Origin: Eubacterium sp. AF22-8LB
Lineage (GTDB): Bacteria; Bacillota_I; Bacilli_A; Erysipelotrichales; Erysipelotrichaceae
Reading direction: 5' to 3'
Assembly (NCBI RefSeq): GCF_003458715.1
Contig: NZ_QRVI01000006.1
Location: 46,843 to 110,842 of the forward strand
Length of the DNA: 64,000 nt
The notes beneath the pieces were generated by a model. It was given only the letters and a program-made list of their open reading frames with translations. It had not been told where the DNA came from and made no database searches. Both the position numbers and the translations under genes were made by a program. Numbering within the stretch: the first letter of the stretch is position 1; the number at the start of each line of letters is the position of its first letter. Shown one piece after another: positions 34,882 to 42,844 of this stretch.

Positions 34882-35190
34882 ATGAATACGTTTAGCATAG
34901 TGGGAAAGATTACGGATATGCCAATTTTAAAGGAAACGACAAATGGATTGAAGACTTGTGAGCTTCCATTGCGTGTGCAGCGTAATTTTCCAAACTCAGA
35001 AGGTATTTATGAAAATGATGATATGGTCATTGAGGTATGGAGAGGGCTTGCGGAAACGGTGAGTGCTTCTTGTAAGATAGGTGATTATGTAGGCATCAAT
35101 GGGCGTATGTATTCACGTAAATACCAGAAAGATGACAGGGTCTACTTGAATTATGGTTTTGTTGCTGAAAAAGTAGATTTCTTGCGTTAG
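34882..35190 (+). CDS. Short single-stranded DNA-binding protein-like OB-fold protein
   Basis: 102 residues. The sequence fits an SSB OB fold (NTFSIVGKITDMP, VIEVWRGLAE, GDYVGINGRMYSR) but it has no acidic C-terminal tail, which main SSB proteins use to recruit partners. It may be an accessory SSB or a PriB-like protein. GGAGG lies 11 bases upstream; a 12-codon frame (34836-34874) ends in that ribosome site. Confidence 0.7.
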   Translation: MNTFSIVGKITDMPILKETTNGLKTCELPLRVQRNFPNSEGIYENDDMVIEVWRGLAETVSASCKIGDYVGINGRMYSRKYQKDDRVYLNYGFVAEKVDFLR

Positions 35191-35228
35191 CAAATAGATA
35201 GAAATACATGAATTAAAAAAACATCCAC

Positions 35229-35256
35229 AAAAAAAAGAAGCGAAATCTCGCTTCTT
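35229..35256 (-). terminator. Terminator of rpsD
   Basis: On the minus strand, a 9-bp stem AAGAAGCGA/TCGCTTCTT with loop GATT runs into a long T tract. Confidence 0.88.
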
Positions 35257-35275
35257 TCTTGTTTTATGTCAACTA

Positions 35276-35884
35276 TTAACGGTTGTAGAATTCTACTACT
35301 AACAATTCGTTGATTTCTTGAGCTTGGAATAATTCTTTACGTTCTGGGTAACGAACATAAGTTCCTTTTTTAGCATCTTTGTTAACTTCTACGAAATCAA
35401 CTGTAGCTGTTGCAGCTTCTAAAGCTTCATTAATAACGCTTAAGTTTTTAGCGCGTTCACGAATTTCAATAACTTGACCTGGTTTTACTTGGTAACTAGG
35501 GATATCTACCTTTTTACCATCTACTAATACGTGTCCGTGGTTTACTAACTGACGGCTAGCACGACGAGTACGTGCAAATCCCATACGATATACGATGTTA
35601 TCTAAACGAGATTCCAACATTACTAAGAAGTTTTCACCAGCAGCACCAGCTTTTTTACTTGCTTTTAAGTAAGTGTTGTAGAATTGTTTTTCACTTAATT
35701 GGTAAGTGTGACGAATTCTTTGTTTTTCTTGTAATTGTAAACCGTAGTTTGTTAATTTTGGACGACGAGCACTTCCGTGTTGTCCAGGGATTGTGTTACG
35801 ACGAGTTAATTCTTCACCAGTTTCTAACACTGAGAATCCAAGACGGCGTGACTTCTTCCAAACGCTTCCTGTGTTTCTTGACAT
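35276..35884 (-). CDS. rpsD: 30S ribosomal protein S4
   Basis: Primary 16S rRNA-binding protein of the small subunit body, 202 residues. ARTRRASRQLVNHGHVLVDGKKVDIPS is its S4 RNA-binding domain. There are no cysteines in the N-terminal region, so this is the zinc-free form. A single-gene unit with its own leader and terminator; in many Firmicutes S4 represses its own mRNA through such a leader. Confidence 0.98.
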   Translation of the reverse strand: MSRNTGSVWKKSRRLGFSVLETGEELTRRNTIPGQHGSARRPKLTNYGLQLQEKQRIRHTYQLSEKQFYNTYLKASKKAGAAGENFLVMLESRLDNIVYRMGFARTRRASRQLVNHGHVLVDGKKVDIPSYQVKPGQVIEIRERAKNLSVINEALEAATATVDFVEVNKDAKKGTYVRYPERKELFQAQEINELLVVEFYNR

Positions 35885-36050
35885 AATTTTTCCTCCTATT
35901 GTTTTATATCATTCACAAAACAATAACAGTACAAATCTTTAAAGGCTGTGTTAACAATGATATTTTCCGCTATCAGCTATTAGCTTACTCATATCGCGTA
36001 TAGGCTGTAACGCATATCCTTTAACTTTGTATGCTGCTATCAATTTATGC
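35885..36050 (-). promoter_or_regulatory. Probable S4 autoregulatory leader of rpsD
   Basis: About 165 transcribed bases precede the gene with no open frame. The 35898-35925 part holds an inverted repeat (ATTGTTTT/AAAACAAT) just before the ribosome site, and other short complementary segments are visible. Length and position fit the Firmicute rpsD leader class; the pseudoknot was not modelled. Confidence 0.5.
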
Positions 36051-36056
36051 CTATGT

Positions 36057-36085
36057 ATCATATCAAAGAACATGAATAAAATCAA
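36057..36085 (-). promoter_or_regulatory. Promoter of rpsD
   Basis: On the minus strand TTGATT (36085-36080), a 17-base spacer and TATGAT (36062-36057), with TG upstream as an extended -10. Confidence 0.65.
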
Positions 36086-36112
36086 GAAAATGGTGCAATG
36101 ATTTTGAAGTTT

Positions 36113-36121
36113 TGCTATAAT
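36113..36121 (+). promoter_or_regulatory. Extended -10 promoter of ezrA-nifZ-thiI
   Basis: TGCTATAAT, with no good -35. It lies 27 bases before the ezrA start and back to back with the rpsD promoter. Confidence 0.6.
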
Positions 36122-36148
36122 AAGAATGGTTTGCAAGGAGGTACCACT

Positions 36149-37924
36149 ATGGATAGTGTTTTGAATTTCTTTCGATCAGTATACGCCTTTATTCGAAATC
36201 AACTTTCTGTGACTGTAATCATCTATCTTTGTATAGCGATTTTGGTCTTGATTTTGATTTGGATCATTATGCGTATGATCAAACGTAAAAAGGCGGCAAA
36301 GCGTCTTTCAGATCTTGAAATTGAAATGAATGAAATTCGTAACAATTCCTTGGCCTACAAATTCAACAAAGCATCTGCATTCGCAAGAGTTAACGATGAT
36401 ATCATGGACAAAGTGAAAAGCTTGAATCCAAAATATGAAAGTTGTCAACAAAACTTAAGTGCCTGCGATGATTTGTTCAATGAAGCAGATGATTATGTTT
36501 CTAGACATCGTCTTCGTAAATCAATGAGAGCGATGGATGACTTAGAAACAATGATGGATGAAACAAAGGAAAGAATCCGTATTGTTACACAGTCTTTAGA
36601 TCACATTCTAGCTCGTGAAACAGAAGTTCGTGAATCAGCAAATGCTTTGAAGGAACGTTTCCGCAATGTGAAGACTGTTTATCAGGACAATCGTTCTTCA
36701 TTCTATGGATCTGTTGATTATGTAGATTCATGCTTAGAGGAAATTGAAAATGAATTCTCTAATTTTGAAGAATGGATGTTTGCTTCTGAATTTAACAAGG
36801 CAAAGGAAGAACAAGAAAAAATCTCAAAAATGGTGGATGAGATCAGCTCTAAAATTGCAGCCTTCCCTGGACTATATGAAAAGGCCAAAAATGTATTGCC
36901 TCGTGCAATGAATGAGGTTCGTTTGCATGTTAAGGAATTACAAGAAAAGGATATTGACTTATCTTATTTACAACCAGAAGAAAAATTAGCAACCATTCAA
37001 AGTGCACTGTCTAGTTCAATTGATCAATTGGATTCCGGTGAATTTGAATTGGCGCAAGAAAATTTGGAAGTCATTGGCGATCATATTCTTGCATTGCAGG
37101 ATGATGTGACAAATGAAAAACAAGCATATGAAGAAATTCATGTAAGTCTTCAATCGAATTTAGATATCGTTAATGTCATTGGCCAGGAACTTGAAGAAAT
37201 CATGGCGCTTTATGCCAATATCAAAGACCGTTTTGGTTTAGAAGATTGGACACACCGCTTCTCTTTGGCAAAGATTCAAATGGAAGACTTAGAAAATCGT
37301 CGTGATGAAATTCAAAAGGAATTGAAACAAAATCAACGTCCTAGTGTAGATGTAGTTCATGGTTATCGTAAATTTTCAGAAGATGTTAATGAATTCCACG
37401 ATCAAGTCAAGGATATGAAAGAGATGTTAGTGGGTGCAAGCAGTGATGAATCACGTGCTAAAAAACAATTGACAAAATTACAGTTGATTTTAAATGAAGT
37501 ACGTCTAAATACAGTTACACGTCATTTGCCTAGTATCTCATCTCAATTTTCTGCAGATTTAAAAGAAGGCGAACGCTTGATTCAACGTGTTCGTGTAGTG
37601 TTGGATCACTCACCATTAGATGTACAAACATTAAATGCAGATTTGCAGGATGCCATCGACTTTGTATATAAGTTATACAATAACGCAAACAATCTAGTCG
37701 GTGTTGCCGTTATGGTAGAAAATGCGATTGTGTTTGGGAACCGTTTCCGTAGTACGCATGCACAAATGGATTCGGATTTAACTCGTGCAGAGCTATGTTT
37801 CCAAAATGGAGAATATACTCGTGCACTTAAGATTGCGATTCAGGCAATCGAAAACATGCACCCAGGAATTTATGAGAAGCTAGTAGCTCAAAAAGATCCT
37901 GCTGTCATGAATCAGGTGCAGTAA
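36149..37924 (+). CDS. ezrA: Septation ring formation regulator EzrA
   Basis: Membrane-anchored negative regulator of FtsZ ring assembly, 591 residues. A single N-terminal transmembrane helix (about residues 20-43) ends in a basic cluster (RMIKRKKAAKR), followed by a long spectrin-like coiled-coil region, as in Bacillus EzrA. AAGGAGG at 36135-36141 sets the start. Its position before nifZ and thiI is the conserved Firmicute order and strengthens the call. Confidence 0.92.
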   Translation: MDSVLNFFRSVYAFIRNQLSVTVIIYLCIAILVLILIWIIMRMIKRKKAAKRLSDLEIEMNEIRNNSLAYKFNKASAFARVNDDIMDKVKSLNPKYESCQQNLSACDDLFNEADDYVSRHRLRKSMRAMDDLETMMDETKERIRIVTQSLDHILARETEVRESANALKERFRNVKTVYQDNRSSFYGSVDYVDSCLEEIENEFSNFEEWMFASEFNKAKEEQEKISKMVDEISSKIAAFPGLYEKAKNVLPRAMNEVRLHVKELQEKDIDLSYLQPEEKLATIQSALSSSIDQLDSGEFELAQENLEVIGDHILALQDDVTNEKQAYEEIHVSLQSNLDIVNVIGQELEEIMALYANIKDRFGLEDWTHRFSLAKIQMEDLENRRDEIQKELKQNQRPSVDVVHGYRKFSEDVNEFHDQVKDMKEMLVGASSDESRAKKQLTKLQLILNEVRLNTVTRHLPSISSQFSADLKEGERLIQRVRVVLDHSPLDVQTLNADLQDAIDFVYKLYNNANNLVGVAVMVENAIVFGNRFRSTHAQMDSDLTRAELCFQNGEYTRALKIAIQAIENMHPGIYEKLVAQKDPAVMNQVQ

Positions 37925-39054
37925 TGATTTATTTTGATAATGCTTCGACAACCTCTGTACGTACAGAGGTTCGTCGTGTTTATGGGCAAATGTTAGAAAC
38001 TTGTTATGGCAACCCAGATAGTTTGCATGCGGCTGGGCGTCAGGCAAGTTCGCTCATGGAAAAAAGTCGATCAAACATTGCTTCTATGCTTCATGTGGAT
38101 CCAAGTGAAATTATCTTTACTTCGGCTGCAAGTGAATCCAATACGCTAGCTATTGTTGGATATGCTTTGGCAAATGAACATAGGGGTCATCATGTTCTAA
38201 CAAGTAATGTCGAACATTCGAGTGTTCGTCATGCGATGGAGTTTTTAAAACGTTTTGGCTTTGAAGTTGAATTTCTTCCTATCAATGAAGAAGGAATCAT
38301 CACACCTGAATGTTTAAAGGCTCATATGCGTAAAGATACGATTTTAGTTTCTGTTATGCATGTAAATAATGAAATGGGAGCAATTAATCCTATTTTAGAT
38401 TTAGAGAAGATTGTTCATCAAAATCCTACGTGCGTATTTCATGTGGATTGTGTTCAGAGCTTTTCAAAAATTGATATTCCATTTGAAAAATTAGATATGG
38501 CTACGATCTCAGCACATAAGATTCATGGCTTAAAGGGAAGTGCCATTTTAATGAAGAAAAAGAAGATTCAGCTTGTTCCAATCATTCAAGGTGGACAGCA
38601 GGAACAAGGACTTCGTGGAGGAACTGAAAATGCACCGGCCAATATTGTTTTGGCAAAAACGATTCGTTTAGCTTTAGAAGAACAGTCTAAGTCGTATGCG
38701 CATGTTTTGAAAATCAATCAATATTTGCGTGAGGAATTAGCAAAAATCAATGGTGCACATGTACATTCGCCAAAAGATGCGATTCCTTATATTCTTAATA
38801 TTTCATTTGATCAAATCACAAGTGAAGTATTATTGAATGCATTGGATCAAAAGGGGATTTGTGTATCCGCAAAAAGTACTTGTTCTTCTCAGAACACAAA
38901 TGCTTCTGAAGTATTGTTGGCTATGCATAAATCAGAATTTGATGCGACACATGGAATTCGTTTATCTTTTTCTTATGAGAATACTTTAGAAGAGGCAAAA
39001 TATTTTATACAAACATGTAAGGAGATTATAGAGAATTATGGCTTATCGTTATAA
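37924..39054 (+). CDS. nifZ: Cysteine desulfurase partner of ThiI
   Basis: PLP enzyme that removes sulfur from cysteine as a persulfide, 376 residues. It starts IYFDNASTT; the PLP Lys is in ISAHKIHGLKG and the catalytic Cys in AKSTCSS. In Bacillus the homologue NifZ feeds sulfur to ThiI for 4-thiouridine in tRNA, and the same pairing is seen here. The start overlaps the ezrA stop by one base, and the 3' end overlaps thiI by 17 bases. Confidence 0.92.
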   Translation: MIYFDNASTTSVRTEVRRVYGQMLETCYGNPDSLHAAGRQASSLMEKSRSNIASMLHVDPSEIIFTSAASESNTLAIVGYALANEHRGHHVLTSNVEHSSVRHAMEFLKRFGFEVEFLPINEEGIITPECLKAHMRKDTILVSVMHVNNEMGAINPILDLEKIVHQNPTCVFHVDCVQSFSKIDIPFEKLDMATISAHKIHGLKGSAILMKKKKIQLVPIIQGGQQEQGLRGGTENAPANIVLAKTIRLALEEQSKSYAHVLKINQYLREELAKINGAHVHSPKDAIPYILNISFDQITSEVLLNALDQKGICVSAKSTCSSQNTNASEVLLAMHKSEFDATHGIRLSFSYENTLEEAKYFIQTCKEIIENYGLSL

Positions 39055-40228
39055 TCATATCTTGATTCGTTATGGCGAATTGAGTTTAAAAGGAAAAAAC
39101 CGTAACAACTTTATTAAGGCACTTTATGACAACGTTCGTAAGGCTTTAAAAGCATTCCCAACATTAGAATTTGAAAAACAACATGATCGTATGTATATTT
39201 ACCTTCATGATGAGGATTCAAAACAAGTGAGTGATATCTTAGCTAAGGTATTCGGAATTTCATCTTTTTCATTGGCTATCAAAGTAGAGCCGGATTTAGA
39301 TCAAATTATTGATGCTTGTTATGAATCTTTAGATCTAACAACACCAAAAACATTTAAGGTGGCTGCACGTCGTAGTGATAAGCTATTCCCTTATATTTCA
39401 GATGAAATCAATCGTAAGGTTGCGACTAAGATTTTAAAGAATAGTGACTGGAAGGTTGATGTGCATAATCCAGATGTGAAGATTGTGATTGAAGTACATC
39501 AGGATGCAGCTTATATTATGACGGATCGTGTACAAGGTGCTGGTGGATATCCAGTTGGTGTTGGTGGAAAAGCTATGGTCTTATTAAGTGGAGGAATCGA
39601 TTCACCGGTTGCCTGCTACTTGATGATGAAGCGTGGTGTACACATTGAATGTATTCACTATGCATCACCTCCATATACTTCACAAAATGCACAGGAAAAA
39701 GTGATGGAACTGGCAAGACTTGTATCTGGCTATCAGGGTGATGTTTTAGTCCATGTTGTTCCATTTACAGATCTTCAATTGGCTATTTATCAAAATGCAG
39801 ATGAAAGCTATGCGATTACTTTGATGCGTCGTATGATGATGCGTATTGCGACAGGATTAGCTAAGAAAAGACATGCGCAGGCTATCGCAACAGGAGAATC
39901 CATTGGACAGGTTGCTAGTCAAACATTAGAGAGTATGCTTGCAATCAACGATGTCACAAATATGCCAATTATTCGTCCAGTTGTTTGTATGGATAAAGTT
40001 GAGATTATTGATCTTTCTAAAAAGATTGGAACCTATGAAACAAGTATTCTTCCTTATGAAGATTGTTGTACGATCTTTACACCGAAGAATCCAGTCACAA
40101 AGCCTCGTGTTGATAAGTGTGAAAAATATGAGGCAAAATGGGATTTTGACAAGATGGTACAAGAATGTATAGATAATACAGAGGATATTTGGGTACATCC
40201 AGTTAAAGCTGAAGAAGATTTATTCTAA
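39038..40228 (+). CDS. thiI: tRNA 4-thiouridine synthase ThiI
   Basis: Adenylates and thiolates U8 of tRNA, 396 residues. A ferredoxin-like plus THUMP RNA-binding region spans about residues 1-165, then a PP-loop (LLSGGIDSPVA) and a GESIGQVASQT segment. There is no C-terminal rhodanese domain, so sulfur must come directly from the neighbouring desulfurase. The ribosome site AAGGAG lies in the nifZ coding end. Confidence 0.96.
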   Translation: MAYRYNHILIRYGELSLKGKNRNNFIKALYDNVRKALKAFPTLEFEKQHDRMYIYLHDEDSKQVSDILAKVFGISSFSLAIKVEPDLDQIIDACYESLDLTTPKTFKVAARRSDKLFPYISDEINRKVATKILKNSDWKVDVHNPDVKIVIEVHQDAAYIMTDRVQGAGGYPVGVGGKAMVLLSGGIDSPVACYLMMKRGVHIECIHYASPPYTSQNAQEKVMELARLVSGYQGDVLVHVVPFTDLQLAIYQNADESYAITLMRRMMMRIATGLAKKRHAQAIATGESIGQVASQTLESMLAINDVTNMPIIRPVVCMDKVEIIDLSKKIGTYETSILPYEDCCTIFTPKNPVTKPRVDKCEKYEAKWDFDKMVQECIDNTEDIWVHPVKAEEDLF

Positions 40229-40258
40229 GAGAAGTGAAAATTAAACACTTCTCTTTTT
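40228..40258 (+). terminator. Terminator of the ezrA-nifZ-thiI operon
   Basis: A 9-bp stem AGAGAAGTG/CACTTCTCT with a 9-base AT loop and five T. It begins on the last base of the thiI stop. Confidence 0.88.
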
Positions 40259-40264
40259 CTTTTA

Positions 40265-40273
40265 TGTTATAAT
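40265..40273 (+). promoter_or_regulatory. Promoter placed for a leaderless rlmA transcript
   Basis: The extended -10 TGTTATAAT ends at 40273 and the ATG starts at 40280, so the normal start point (six to seven bases downstream) falls on the initiation codon. No Shine-Dalgarno sequence is present. Confidence 0.55.
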
Positions 40274-40279
40274 CTTTTT

Positions 40280-41041
40280 ATGTTGATATGTCCGGTGTGT
40301 AAAGAAAAACTAATAAAAGAGAATAAAACATTTCGATGCGAAAATAATCATTCTTTTGATTGTGCCAAACAAGGCTATGTGAACTTATCTCGCAAACAAA
40401 CAAAGAATCATGGAGACAATGCTTTAATGGTCAAAGCGCGTACGGATTTTTTAGAGAAAGATTATTATGATTTTATGCGGCAATATGTAAAGGAAAAGGC
40501 CAAAGGATCTATTTATTTGGATGCTGGCTGTGGTCAAGGGTACTATACAAAAGAGATTGGTACAAACTTTGATCAAAGCTATGGAATTGATTTAAGTAAA
40601 GAAGCCATTCTTCATGCTTCTAAACAAGATAAACATACGCAATATATTGTGGGTAGTTTATTTGATATGCCATTTTCGAATGCGAGTATAGATTGTGTCA
40701 CTAGTATATTTGTGCCTTTAGGCCAAGATGAAATCTATAGGGTTTTAAAAGAAAATGGATATTGGATCGTAGTGGGTCCAGGTCCTAAGCATTGTTTTGA
40801 ATTAAAAGAAGTATTGTATGACACACCATACGATAATGAAATGCCTGAAATACAGAAACAATATGAATTGGTAAGCCAAAAAATTATTCAGGAAAAAAAG
40901 ATGGTAGATGACGTATGGTCTTTACTAGAAATGACGCCATATCGATATAAGACGAGTCAAGCAGGACTTGAACGTGTAAAACAATTAGAAAGGTTAGAGG
41001 TTACGTTTGAATTTGTCGTAACTGTGTACAAAAAAATATGA
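40280..41041 (+). CDS. rlmA: 23S rRNA (guanine-N1)-methyltransferase, RlmA family
   Basis: Methylates G745 or G748 in helix 35 of 23S rRNA; Gram-positive members (TlrB type) act on G748. 253 residues. An N-terminal zinc site (CPVC, then C and H in RCENNHSFDCAKQGYVNL) is followed by a SAM-binding Rossmann fold (YLDAGCGQGYYT). No ribosome-binding site precedes the ATG, and the mRNA is probably leaderless. It overlaps the next gene by four bases. Confidence 0.88.
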   Translation: MLICPVCKEKLIKENKTFRCENNHSFDCAKQGYVNLSRKQTKNHGDNALMVKARTDFLEKDYYDFMRQYVKEKAKGSIYLDAGCGQGYYTKEIGTNFDQSYGIDLSKEAILHASKQDKHTQYIVGSLFDMPFSNASIDCVTSIFVPLGQDEIYRVLKENGYWIVVGPGPKHCFELKEVLYDTPYDNEMPEIQKQYELVSQKIIQEKKMVDDVWSLLEMTPYRYKTSQAGLERVKQLERLEVTFEFVVTVYKKI

Positions 41042-42603
41042 AAACAACAATAAAAAAATGGGGAATCAATGGAGAGGGAATCGCATTCCATGAAGGTAAG
41101 CCTGTATTTATTCAAAATGCTATTCCGGATGAAGTCATTGAATTCGATATTAAAAGTGATGAAAATACATATCTTGTTGGAGAAATGACTCGTTTAGTTG
41201 AACCTAGTTCAAAAAGACGTTATCCATTATGTCCAATTTGGAAAGAATGCGGTGGATGTGCCTTGATGCACGTGAAATATCCGGCTCAATGTAAGATGAA
41301 AGAGGGAAACCTAAAAGAGACTTTAATAAAATACGCAGATTATAATGGACGAATCTTACCAATCTTAAAGAATCCCGAACCTTTGTCATATCGTAATAGC
41401 TGTAAGCTTCCTTTTGGAGAAGAATATGGTGAGTTATATACAGGAATGTATGAGCGTGACACAAATCATTTCCAAAAGATGGAAAGATGTTATGTACACT
41501 CAAAACTTTTAGAACAAACTCGTCAAGCTGTTTTAAAAATTATGAATGAACATCATTTAAAGATGTATGATGACAAGAAGAAAACGGGATATCGTACTTT
41601 AGTTATGAAGGAATTTGATTCTAAGATTCAAATTATTTTTGTGACAGGTAAAGAAGATCTTACTGAAGAATTTATTCATGATGTAACTCAATTAGAGGGT
41701 GTTATTTCTATTTGGCAAAGTGTAAAAACAGAAACAAAGCGTGAGATTTTTGGTGATATGCGCTTTATTTGGGGAGAAGAAAAGATGCATCTTCAATTAG
41801 AAGATATTCAATTGTCTTTACTTCCACGCTCATTTTTCCAGTTAAACACAAAACAATCGGTTAATCTTTATAATGTAGTTAAGGATTGGATGCCAAAATC
41901 AAAGACAACAGTTGAAGCATATAGTGGTATTGGTGCCATCAGTTTATTTGTGAAAGATAAGGCACAAGAAATTATTGGTGTTGAATCCATTCAGGATGCG
42001 GTAGATAATGCTAATGAAAATGCGATGTTGAATCATGCAGACAATGTATCTTTCATTTGTGAAGATGCGGGTAGTGCATTAGCACATTTGGTACAAGAAA
42101 AAGAAGTGGATACATTGATTGTGGATCCTCCTCGTTCTGGTTTGGATGATACAATGAAGGAAACAATTCTAAAATCAAAGATCAAAACAATGATTTATGT
42201 TTCTTGCAATCCAGCTACTTTGGCAAAAGACTTGGGTGTATTAAAAAAGGAATATCGTATTGTCAAGATTCAGCCTGTGGATATGTTTAGTCAAACACCT
42301 CATGTAGAAAGTGTTACATTATTAGTGCGTAATGATGACTATAGACCAAGACGTCGTTTTGATGATCGAAAAGATCGTGACTACAAACCAAGAAGACGTT
42401 TTGAGGATGATAAACCAAGAAGACGTTTTGATAATCGAAAAGATGGTGACTTCAAACCTAGACGAAGATTTGACGATGATAAGCCAAGACGTCGTTTTGA
42501 TGAGCGAAAAGATGGTGAATACAAACCTAGACGCAGATTTGACGATGATCGTAAACCAAAGCGTTTTTCAGATGATAAACCAAATCGCAGATACGGAAAA
42601 TAG
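41038..42603 (+). CDS. rlmD: 23S rRNA (uracil-5-)-methyltransferase (RlmD/RumA family) with Arg-rich tail
   Basis: SAM-dependent m5U methyltransferase of 521 residues. The iron-sulfur motif is CPIWKECGGC, the SAM site is VEAYSGIGAISLF, and VDPPRSGLD and YVSCNPATLAKDL with the catalytic Cys close the domain. A degenerate TRAM-like segment is N-terminal. From residue 436 to the end is a tail of repeated KPRRRFDD(D/R) units, about 86 residues, that is not part of the normal enzyme and suggests extra RNA contacts. Follows rlmA by overlap. Confidence 0.92.
   Translation: MKTTIKKWGINGEGIAFHEGKPVFIQNAIPDEVIEFDIKSDENTYLVGEMTRLVEPSSKRRYPLCPIWKECGGCALMHVKYPAQCKMKEGNLKETLIKYADYNGRILPILKNPEPLSYRNSCKLPFGEEYGELYTGMYERDTNHFQKMERCYVHSKLLEQTRQAVLKIMNEHHLKMYDDKKKTGYRTLVMKEFDSKIQIIFVTGKEDLTEEFIHDVTQLEGVISIWQSVKTETKREIFGDMRFIWGEEKMHLQLEDIQLSLLPRSFFQLNTKQSVNLYNVVKDWMPKSKTTVEAYSGIGAISLFVKDKAQEIIGVESIQDAVDNANENAMLNHADNVSFICEDAGSALAHLVQEKEVDTLIVDPPRSGLDDTMKETILKSKIKTMIYVSCNPATLAKDLGVLKKEYRIVKIQPVDMFSQTPHVESVTLLVRNDDYRPRRRFDDRKDRDYKPRRRFEDDKPRRRFDNRKDGDFKPRRRFDDDKPRRRFDERKDGEYKPRRRFDDDRKPKRFSDDKPNRRYGK
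42343..42600 (+). repeat. Degenerate repeats encoding a (K)PRRRFDD tail
   Basis: About eight Arg-rich units (PRRRFDD or PRRRFED/N) alternate with RKDGD/E spacers, giving two nested periods of roughly 10 and 17 residues. The DNA copies differ in many third positions, so the duplication is not recent. Confidence 0.9.
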
Positions 42604-42609
42604 ACATAC

Positions 42610-42643
42610 AAGGATTTCAGATATGAACTGAAGTCCTTTTCTT
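42610..42643 (+). terminator. Terminator after rlmD
   Basis: An 11-bp stem AAGGATTTCAG/CTGAAGTCCTT (one G-T pair) with a 7-base loop and a short T tract. Confidence 0.8.
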
Positions 42644-42722
42644 ATTGGATTCTTGTTAAGTATACCTAACTAAAAAAGTTCACAAATTAACTAAATCGAT
42701 AGTTTTATGTTAACAAATGCGT

Positions 42723-42728
42723 TATAAT
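42723..42728 (+). promoter_or_regulatory. Candidate -10 of the reductase operon
   Basis: TATAAT about 117 bases before the first reductase gene; no convincing -35. The long leader contains the candidate Rex site. Confidence 0.4.
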
Positions 42729-42801
42729 GATGATAGCGCATTCTTTTTATTTTTTAATTCATAATAATATACAAAAAAAGAGATAGGCTTTTTGCGTCTA
42801 T

Positions 42802-42819
42802 TTGTGAGTAAAATAACAA
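42802..42819 (+). promoter_or_regulatory. Candidate Rex (NADH/NAD redox) operator
   Basis: TTGTGA-GTAAAA-TAACAA is close to the Rex consensus (TTGTTA-N6-TAACAA or TTGTGA-N6-TCACAA). It lies between the promoter and two NADH-linked reductases, a place where a roadblock repressor could act. Confidence 0.35.
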
Positions 42820-42844
42820 GAATCTATGAGGAGGAGTTAAGAAA

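Noticed and set aside
35572..35886. 104-codon plus-strand frame
   Set aside because: Antisense to rpsD, which is unmistakable.
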